11,108 bases of DNA, from positions 1 through 11,108 of the forward strand of contig CAJYBN010000088.1 in NCBI GenBank assembly GCA_913064925.1, given 5' to 3'. How positions within the stretch are numbered: the stretch's first letter is position 1; each line of letters starts with the position of its first letter. Of this stretch, positions 6,048 through 11,108 are shown piece after piece. The stretch comes from an uncultured Peptococcaceae bacterium. Its GTDB lineage: Bacteria > Bacillota > Desulfotomaculia > Desulfotomaculales > Desulfallaceae. Under the pieces are notes generated by a model. That model was not told the DNA's origin, searched no databases, and saw only the letters and a program-made list of their open reading frames with translations. Both the position numbers and the translations under genes were made by a program.

Positions 6048-7037
6048 TTATACACCGAAAACCTTTTGCCGGGCCATTTCCATGGTTTGCCGCGCTTCCG
6101 CGGCGGCCCTGCGTACGCCTTCAGCGATGACGTCGTCGATATATCCGGTATCCCTCATGATGGCCCGCCTTCTTTCCCGAATGGGTTGCATTACTTCCTC
6201 CAGCGCGCCGGCCAGCGTTCTCTTGCAGGCCACACAGCCGATTCGCCCTTGGCGGCAGTCTTCCTCAATTGCCGCCAGTTCCGCCGGCCTGTAGATACCG
6301 TGATACTTATGCACTACGCATACTTCCGGGTGTCCCGGGTCGGTTTTGCGAATACGTGCCGGATCGGTGATCATGTCGTTGACCCTGGCCCGCAGCTCTT
6401 CGGGCTCAGCCGCCAGATCTATAACATTAGCGTAGCTCTTACTCATTTTTCTGCCGTCCACCCCGGGCAGCAGAGGTACCCTTGCCAGCAGAGCCTGCGG
6501 TTCAGGGAAAACCGTACCGTACATGTGGTTAAATCGCCTTGCTACCTCGCGGCACAGCTCCAGGTGCGGCAGCTGGTCCTCTCCCACCGGCACTGCATCC
6601 GCGCGGTAAATAAGTATGTCTGCAGCCTGCAGCAGCGGGTATCCCAAAAACCCGTACGTGGCTATGTCTTTACCTTTGGCCTTGTGCTGCTGCACGGCAT
6701 CTTTGTATGTGGGTACCCTCTCCAGCCAACTTAAAGGCGTAATCATGGAAAACAGCAGGTGCAGCTCGGCGTGCTCGGGGACGAGGGATTGAACGAAAAT
6801 TACGCTTCTTTCGGGATCAATACCTACCGCCAGCCAATCGGCCACCATCTCCCTGGCATTGGCACGGATACTTCTCGACTCGTCAAAGGAGGTGGTTAAG
6901 GCATGCCAGTCGGCCACAAAGAAAAAGCACTGGTAGGCGTCCTGCAAGCTTGCCCAATTTTCCAGCACGCTGAGGTGTCCGATATGTAATCGACCGGTAG
7001 GCCGCATGCCGCTTAATATTCTGCCCTTCCTGTCCAT
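6048..7037 (-). CDS. trpS: Tryptophanyl-tRNA synthetase, with candidate [4Fe-4S] motif
   Basis: Predicted 329-residue class Ic synthetase that charges tRNA-Trp in the cytoplasm, of normal bacterial length. The HIGH signature is HIGH at 18-21 and the KMSKS signature is KMSKS at 197-201; the block PVGEDQLPHLELCREVARRF (150-169) is typical. Near the anticodon-binding region Cys240, Cys261, Cys268 and Cys271 form C-x20-C-x6-C-x2-C, closely resembling the C-x22-C-x6-C-x2-C set that holds a [4Fe-4S] cluster in Thermotoga maritima TrpRS. ATG at 7037 has AAGGAG nine bases upstream; a longer frame from 7103 would overlap the M50 gene and adds a non-family extension. The 31-bp gap to the M50 gene leaves no space for a T-box leader, so expression follows the upstream operon promoter. 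Confidence 0.97.
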   Translation of the reverse strand: MDRKGRILSGMRPTGRLHIGHLSVLENWASLQDAYQCFFFVADWHALTTSFDESRSIRANAREMVADWLAVGIDPERSVIFVQSLVPEHAELHLLFSMITPLSWLERVPTYKDAVQQHKAKGKDIATYGFLGYPLLQAADILIYRADAVPVGEDQLPHLELCREVARRFNHMYGTVFPEPQALLARVPLLPGVDGRKMSKSYANVIDLAAEPEELRARVNDMITDPARIRKTDPGHPEVCVVHKYHGIYRPAELAAIEEDCRQGRIGCVACKRTLAGALEEVMQPIRERRRAIMRDTGYIDDVIAEGVRRAAAEARQTMEMARQKVFGV

Positions 7038-7068
7038 GTTGGTTGCTCCTTTCCGTCTAATATCACTT

Positions 7069-7689
7069 TTAAAACATGACCTTTCCCAGGGCCAGAAAAA
7101 CACCGGTAATAAAATTAACCAGCGGCCATAATATTTTGCCCAGCACCCCGGTGAATAATAGCAAAAGTAAAATTACGGTACCGTAGGTTTCCATGCCGTA
7201 AATAAACCGGGCCCGGCCGGGGAACAGTCCGGCTACAATCTTGGATCCGTCCAGCGGCGGTACCGGGATGAGGTTGAAAACGGCTAAAATGACGTTAATC
7301 TGTAGGGTCAGGTAAAAAACAAGGTTGCCGTAGGGAACCAGCCGGGCCAACCCGGATGCCAGGATCAGCGAAGTAACCAGCGCCACCAAAAGGTTGGCGG
7401 CGGGGCCGGCCAGCGACACCATCAGCATGCCCCGGGCCGGATCGGTGCGCAGGTTGTAGGGGTTGACCGGTACCGGTTTAGCCCAGCCGAATTTAAACAA
7501 AATGAGCATGATAAACCCCACGGGATCTATATGAGCCAGCGGGTTGAGGGTCAACCTTCCCTGGTACCTGGCCGTGCGGTCGCCGAGGCGGTCGGCCACC
7601 CAGCCGTGGGCGAACTCGTGAAACGTCAGCCCGATTAATATGGCCGGCAATAAAACCAGCAGCTCAAATAAACTCGGTAAATCTAACAT
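7069..7689 (-). CDS. M50 family membrane zinc metalloprotease (site-2 protease-like)
   Basis: Predicted 206-residue polytopic membrane protein. The zinc site is HEFAH (24-28) in the first helix, with the third ligand in NLIPVPPLDG (139-148, Asp147), the arrangement of the short bacterial M50 peptidases (YwhC/Rip-like core without PDZ domain). LAGPAANLLVAL (93-104) is another family block. Hydrophobic segments lie around residues 8-25, 57-67, 88-112, 122-142 and 170-196. Such proteases cut transmembrane substrates within the membrane; the substrate is unknown. ATG at 7689 has AAGGAGAG upstream inside the end of the preceding gene, with which it overlaps by seven bases. The same gene often precedes trpS and scpA in Clostridia, and here it lies next to trpS. 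Confidence 0.93.
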   Translation of the reverse strand: MLDLPSLFELLVLLPAILIGLTFHEFAHGWVADRLGDRTARYQGRLTLNPLAHIDPVGFIMLILFKFGWAKPVPVNPYNLRTDPARGMLMVSLAGPAANLLVALVTSLILASGLARLVPYGNLVFYLTLQINVILAVFNLIPVPPLDGSKIVAGLFPGRARFIYGMETYGTVILLLLLFTGVLGKILWPLVNFITGVFLALGKVMF

Positions 7690-10319
7690 CGGCTCTCTCC
7701 TTCGGCTGCTCGAGACAGGTAGCGTTGCACAAAAGCCTTCTCTTCTTCCTCGGTGGTCACGTTACCGTCCAGCCGTTCACACCACAAGGCGTCTAGCACT
7801 TCACGGTATATGGGGCCCGGGGGGTAACCCAGGCTCTTAATATATTTTCCGTTGATGATCGGCCTGCTACCCTGGATGGCCAACAATATTTGCCTGAACC
7901 GCACCTTTATCCAGTCCTCCTCCAGGATGGCCATCAACATGGGGTAGGACTCGCGGGGCATTTTAATAAGCACTTTAGCCAACTGGCTGATCTTGACGTC
8001 CTGCGGCGCCTTCCAAATCATGGCCACGGCCCGGCGCCAGCCTTCCAGCGCAGCCAGTACCTTTTCCGTTTGCCTTTTGCTGAGGTTGTATTTTTCGCAT
8101 ATCTTGCGGGCCGCCGGAGCTTTCGTCCAGTGTAAAACGGCGATAAAGTAGGGCAGCCATTTTTCCGCGGGTTCCATGAGACCCCATTCGGATATTATTT
8201 CCATGGACTGCTGCAGTTCCTTTAATACCGGGTCCACTTCCCAGTAGTTGACGCCCGGAAACACGAAGTCCCACACCTTGAGCTTCTCCAGGCGCTGCAG
8301 CATGCGCCCGGCTTCTTTTTCCACCATGATGTGTTTCAGTTCTTCCCAAATGCGGTCGGGAGAAACTTTACCCAACACGTTCTGGCGCACCGCTTCGTGC
8401 AAAAACTTCAAAGTCTGCGGCTCAATACGAAAACCGTATCTTTGTTCAAACCGCACGGCCCTGAGGATCCTGGTAGGATCTTCTATAAAACTTAAATTAT
8501 GCAATACTCTAATCAGGCCCTGCTGCAGATCCTCCCGGCCGCCGAAAAAATCGACCAAATCGCCGAAACTCCTCTGGTTAATGGCGACAGCCATGGCGTT
8601 AATGGTAAAGTCTCGCCGGTACAAATCCTGGTGCAGGGACGAGCTTTCTACCTGCGGAAGGGCGGCGGGGTAAGCGTAAAATTCCACTCTGGCAGTGGCC
8701 ACGTCCACTTTAAAGTCCTCGGAAAAAACAATTTCAGCCGTGCCAAACTTCCAGTGTTTCCTAACCTTGGCACCCAGCTTTTGCCCCAGTTCCTCGGCCA
8801 GCAGTATGCCATCTCCCTCGACCACCAGGTCTACGTCCAGACTCCTCAGACCCAGCAGCACGTCGCGTACTAGGCCGCCGGCGGCGTACGCGTTATATCC
8901 CATGTCCTCGGCAACTTTTCCCGCTTCCTGCAATATCTCCCACACCTTGGAGGATAAGTTGGCCTGCATCAGCGAAGCTATGTTTCGTTTGTGCATCACT
9001 TGGTCGCCGCTGTTATATACTACTTTATGCTTGGATTGCACCTCGCCGTGCAGCGTGCGCAGCACGTCAGTGCGCGACACGATGCCGATGAGCTTCCCGT
9101 TTTCCACCACCGGCACCCGGCCGATGTCGTGGCTGATCATGAGCTCCTGCACTTCAGAAACCGGCATGTCGCCGGGCACGGAAACTACCCGCACCGTCAT
9201 GAAACCCTTGACGGGAGCGTGCCCAAGGCCGTGGTAGTTGGCCTTTTCCACGTCGCGACGGGAGATTACGCCCACCAGTTTCTCACCCTTCACCACCGGC
9301 AGCCCGGTGTGCCCGTAGCGAAGCATAATCTGACCCGCTTCGGCTATGCTCATTTCCGGCGTTACCGTTTTCACCGGCGAAGACATGATATCGGCAGCGC
9401 ACAAGGGGGGCCTGATCTTCTTGTATACGACGTCTAACAATTCCCAGGCCACTTCTTCCAGGTCGGCCTTTTTGATGGTTGCCGAAGCCGCCGCGGCGTG
9501 CCCGCCGCCCCCGAAATGCTGCAAAATCTCGGCCATGTTGGCTTGGGGAATACTGCTGCGGCCCACGATGTGCAGGCGATCTTCCATTTCCGCCAGCACA
9601 AAAACCACATCCAGGCGCTCAATTTCCGAGATGGTGTGTGCTATCAGAGACAGCCCAACCACGAACTCATCGGTTTTGGCGCGGGCCAGCAGTACCTTGG
9701 TACCGTTGATCTGGTATCTTTCGGCGTTTATAAGCAGTTCCTTCAACAAGTTCTTTTGCTCGTTGGTCATGGGCCGGCCCAGAAAATCCGCCACCACCGC
9801 CAGGTTGGCACCCTTATCCAGCAAGTAGGCCACGGCTTCCACGTCCCGGCAGGTGGTGCTGGTAAACATGAGCGAGCCGGTATCGCTATAGATGCCCAAA
9901 CACATAATTGTGGATTCCAGCGGGGTGATGGCCAGCCGCTTTTCCTTGATTCTTTCCACCAGCAGGGTAACTGTGGCGCCGACCGCGTCAACCACTTCCA
10001 GTGAACCCCTGGCATCGCCGTCCGCCCAAGGATGGTGGTCGTAAATGTGAACGTCCACTTTTTCCAAAATATCGCCCAGCTTACCCACCCGGCGCGGGCT
10101 CTTGGTATCTACCAAAATTATCCTCTTGATCTGGTCTAAATCGATTTGTTTGATGGTTCGAATATCCAAGGTGTCCTTATGCAGGGATACAAATTCCTCC
10201 ACGTTGCGGGAAAGCTTGCCCGGCAGGACAAGCACGGCCTCGGGGTACAGTTTTTGCGCGGCCACCATGGAAGCCAGCCCGTCCATGTCGGTATTGCTGT
10301 GCGTCGTTATTATCTCCAC
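7683..10319 (-). CDS. DHH phosphodiesterase-CBS-CBS-tRNA nucleotidyltransferase fusion (CCA/A-adding type)
   Basis: Predicted 878-residue cytoplasmic fusion. Residues 1-300 form a DHH/DHHA1 unit with all metal ligands in place: His7, Asp11, Asp13, Asp71, Asp94-His95-His96, Asp146, and GGGGHAAAA (270-278). Two CBS domains follow (about 308-362 and 371-424). From about 465 a class II nucleotidyltransferase begins: GGLVRDVLLG (481-490), catalytic pair Asp495/Asp497, RRDFTINA (568-575), EDPTRILRAVRF (613-624), then a helical tail to 878. This matches large DHH-CBS proteins such as the A-adding enzyme of Aquifex, which complete the tRNA 3' CCA end; whether this one adds CCA or only A is not decided by sequence. 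The GTG at 10319 has GGAGG nine bases upstream and gives MEIITTHSN, the usual start; a GTG at 10325 sits too near the site. It heads the operon with M50 and trpS. Confidence 0.92.
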   Translation of the reverse strand: MEIITTHSNTDMDGLASMVAAQKLYPEAVLVLPGKLSRNVEEFVSLHKDTLDIRTIKQIDLDQIKRIILVDTKSPRRVGKLGDILEKVDVHIYDHHPWADGDARGSLEVVDAVGATVTLLVERIKEKRLAITPLESTIMCLGIYSDTGSLMFTSTTCRDVEAVAYLLDKGANLAVVADFLGRPMTNEQKNLLKELLINAERYQINGTKVLLARAKTDEFVVGLSLIAHTISEIERLDVVFVLAEMEDRLHIVGRSSIPQANMAEILQHFGGGGHAAAASATIKKADLEEVAWELLDVVYKKIRPPLCAADIMSSPVKTVTPEMSIAEAGQIMLRYGHTGLPVVKGEKLVGVISRRDVEKANYHGLGHAPVKGFMTVRVVSVPGDMPVSEVQELMISHDIGRVPVVENGKLIGIVSRTDVLRTLHGEVQSKHKVVYNSGDQVMHKRNIASLMQANLSSKVWEILQEAGKVAEDMGYNAYAAGGLVRDVLLGLRSLDVDLVVEGDGILLAEELGQKLGAKVRKHWKFGTAEIVFSEDFKVDVATARVEFYAYPAALPQVESSSLHQDLYRRDFTINAMAVAINQRSFGDLVDFFGGREDLQQGLIRVLHNLSFIEDPTRILRAVRFEQRYGFRIEPQTLKFLHEAVRQNVLGKVSPDRIWEELKHIMVEKEAGRMLQRLEKLKVWDFVFPGVNYWEVDPVLKELQQSMEIISEWGLMEPAEKWLPYFIAVLHWTKAPAARKICEKYNLSKRQTEKVLAALEGWRRAVAMIWKAPQDVKISQLAKVLIKMPRESYPMLMAILEEDWIKVRFRQILLAIQGSRPIINGKYIKSLGYPPGPIYREVLDALWCERLDGNVTTEEEEKAFVQRYLSRAAEGESRC

Positions 10320-10354
10320 TACCACTACCCTCCGTACGGCTACATTAGTTTCAT

Positions 10355-10385
10355 ATTATACCATAATTCTTACCCGTGGTGTAAA
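10355..10385 (-). promoter_or_regulatory. Vegetative extended -10 promoter for the nucleotidyltransferase/M50/trpS operon
   Basis: A perfect TATAAT (10360-10355) is preceded by TGG (10363-10361), making an extended -10 TGnTATAAT. A TTTACA (10385-10380) lies 19 bp upstream, five of six matching TTGACA but with a long spacer that the extended -10 can tolerate. It sits between the lysA terminator and the GGAGG site of the fusion gene, giving a leader of roughly 30 bases. Confidence 0.75.
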
Positions 10386-10415
10386 AAAAAGCCCCGTCAG
10401 AGATTGACAAGGGGC
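10383..10415 (-). terminator. Intrinsic terminator after lysA
   Basis: The minus strand has GCCCC (10415-10411), a two-base bulge, GTCA (10408-10405), a short loop, TGAC (10399-10396) and GGGGC (10395-10391), a nine-pair stem followed by eight T residues (10390-10383). It ends the lysA transcript about 20 bp after the stop codon. The T-tract overlaps the -35 element of the next promoter. Confidence 0.92.
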
Positions 10416-10433
10416 GCAGATCGTTGATTATCA

Positions 10434-11108
10434 TTAGCCTGTCCCGGCGCCGGCCAGGCGGACGGGCCGGTTATTCAACAGCCGTTCCGGCACCACATCG
10501 TTGCGCAACAGGTCTTCGTAAGTTTCCCTAGCCACAATGAGATCGGCCCGGCCCTCCTGCACCAACACCATAGCCGGGCGGGGCAGCCGGTTGTAATTCA
10601 TGGACATGGAGTAATTGTAAGCACCGGTAGCCGCTACCGCCAGTATGTCGCCCGGTCGTGGGGAGGGCAGCTCTATGTCCCATATGAGCATGTCTCCCGA
10701 TTCACAGCACTTACCCGCTATGGAGACCCTCTCCTGCGGCTCCTCAGCCGCCCTGTTGGCAATAATCGCCTCATAACGCGACTGGTACATGGCCGGCCGG
10801 GGGTTGTCGCCCATGCCCCCGTCTACCGCTACGTACTTGCGGATGCCCGGTATGTCCTTCACGGCGCCCACCGTGTACAGGGTTGTCCCGGCCGGCCCGC
10901 TGATGGAGCGGCCGGGCTCCACCATAACCCGGGGGATGGGCATGCTGTGTTCCGCGGCAACCCGGCGCAGTACTTCAACCACAATATCGGCATACTTTTC
11001 CACCGCCTGCGGCTCGTCGCCCGCAGCGTAATAAATACCTAACCCGCCGCCCAGGTTCATTTCCGCCGGCGCCCAGCCGGTTTGCCGGTAAACTTCCGAG
11101 GCAAATTG
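10434..11108 (-). CDS. lysA: Diaminopimelate decarboxylase, C-terminal part
   Basis: The last 224 residues are in the window; the frame stays open to its edge, so the 5' part is missing. LysA is the PLP enzyme that converts meso-diaminopimelate to lysine, the last step of the lysine pathway. Visible family features are the PLP phosphate loop NLGGGLGIYY, EPGRSI, the VDGGMGDNPRPAMY block, the CESGD motif that supplies the active-site cysteine from the second subunit, and the GAYNYSMSMNYN block. The domain order is normal and there is no frameshift. An internal ATG at 11060 is within the conserved barrel and is not the start. The stop is TAA at 10436-10434. Confidence 0.97.
   Translation of the reverse strand, partial: QFASEVYRQTGWAPAEMNLGGGLGIYYAAGDEPQAVEKYADIVVEVLRRVAAEHSMPIPRVMVEPGRSISGPAGTTLYTVGAVKDIPGIRKYVAVDGGMGDNPRPAMYQSRYEAIIANRAAEEPQERVSIAGKCCESGDMLIWDIELPSPRPGDILAVAATGAYNYSMSMNYNRLPRPAMVLVQEGRADLIVARETYEDLLRNDVVPERLLNNRPVRLAGAGTG

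Noticed and set aside
5880..6734. Long plus-strand open frame of 284 codons
   Set aside because: Antisense to trpS and the ytfI-like gene, with no family similarity; a shadow of high-GC coding sequence.
7038..7103. T-box leader or longer start for trpS
   Set aside because: Only 31 bp lie between the M50 stop and trpS, so no T-box fits; the extension overlaps the M50 coding end.
1..11108. CRISPR arrays, insertion sequences, tRNA or rRNA genes, prophage or defence genes
   Set aside because: No regularly spaced repeats, transposase motifs, inverted-repeat-bounded elements or tRNA-like folds were seen on either strand.

Overview
All recognisable genes in this window lie on the minus strand, so transcription runs from high to low coordinates. 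Gene content and order (lysA, a DHH-CBS-nucleotidyltransferase fusion, an M50 protease, trpS, a ytfI-like gene, ytfJ/gerW, spmA, spmB, probable rluB) point to an endospore-forming, probably anaerobic Firmicute. Moderately high GC content, strong GGAGG ribosome binding sites and a cysteine-rich TrpRS fit the Desulfotomaculum/Pelotomaculum/Moorella part of Clostridia. The genus is an inference; the sporulation genes are direct evidence for a spore former.

Reading in the direction of transcription: (1) 11108-10434 is the 3' part of lysA (lysine/DAP branch), closed by a good terminator at 10383-10415. (2) An extended -10 promoter at 10355-10363 starts an operon of a roughly 878-residue DHH/CBS/CBS/poly(A)-polymerase-type protein (probably a tRNA CCA or A-adding enzyme), an M50 membrane metalloprotease that overlaps it by 7 bp, and trpS, ending at a terminator at 6019-6042. 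(3) A separate unit of a DUF2953 (YtfI-like) membrane gene and ytfJ/gerW follows, with a possible sigma-F-type promoter, ending at a terminator at 4834-4859. (4) A two-gene insert holds an FAD oxidoreductase of the GidA/TrmFO-like fold with a four-cysteine cluster and a CBS-containing ClC protein, ending at a very strong palindromic terminator at 1530-1560. (5) spmA and spmB follow, behind a convincing sigma-E-type promoter. (6) After spmB there is about 330 bp without a believable protein gene, with base pairing and A-rich unpaired segments that suggest a structured RNA (tentatively raiA-like). The first codons of the next gene, probably rluB, sit at the window edge.

The window is mostly conserved housekeeping and sporulation DNA; I see no phage, transposon, CRISPR or defence locus. 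The most informative points are the ClC protein, which has valine in place of both proton-coupling glutamates and proline in its anion filter; the cysteine-rich FAD enzyme; the candidate Fe-S cluster in TrpRS; the candidate structured RNA; and sporulation sigma factor promoters readable from the sequence. scpA and scpB, which often lie between trpS and ytfI in related genomes, are absent from that junction.
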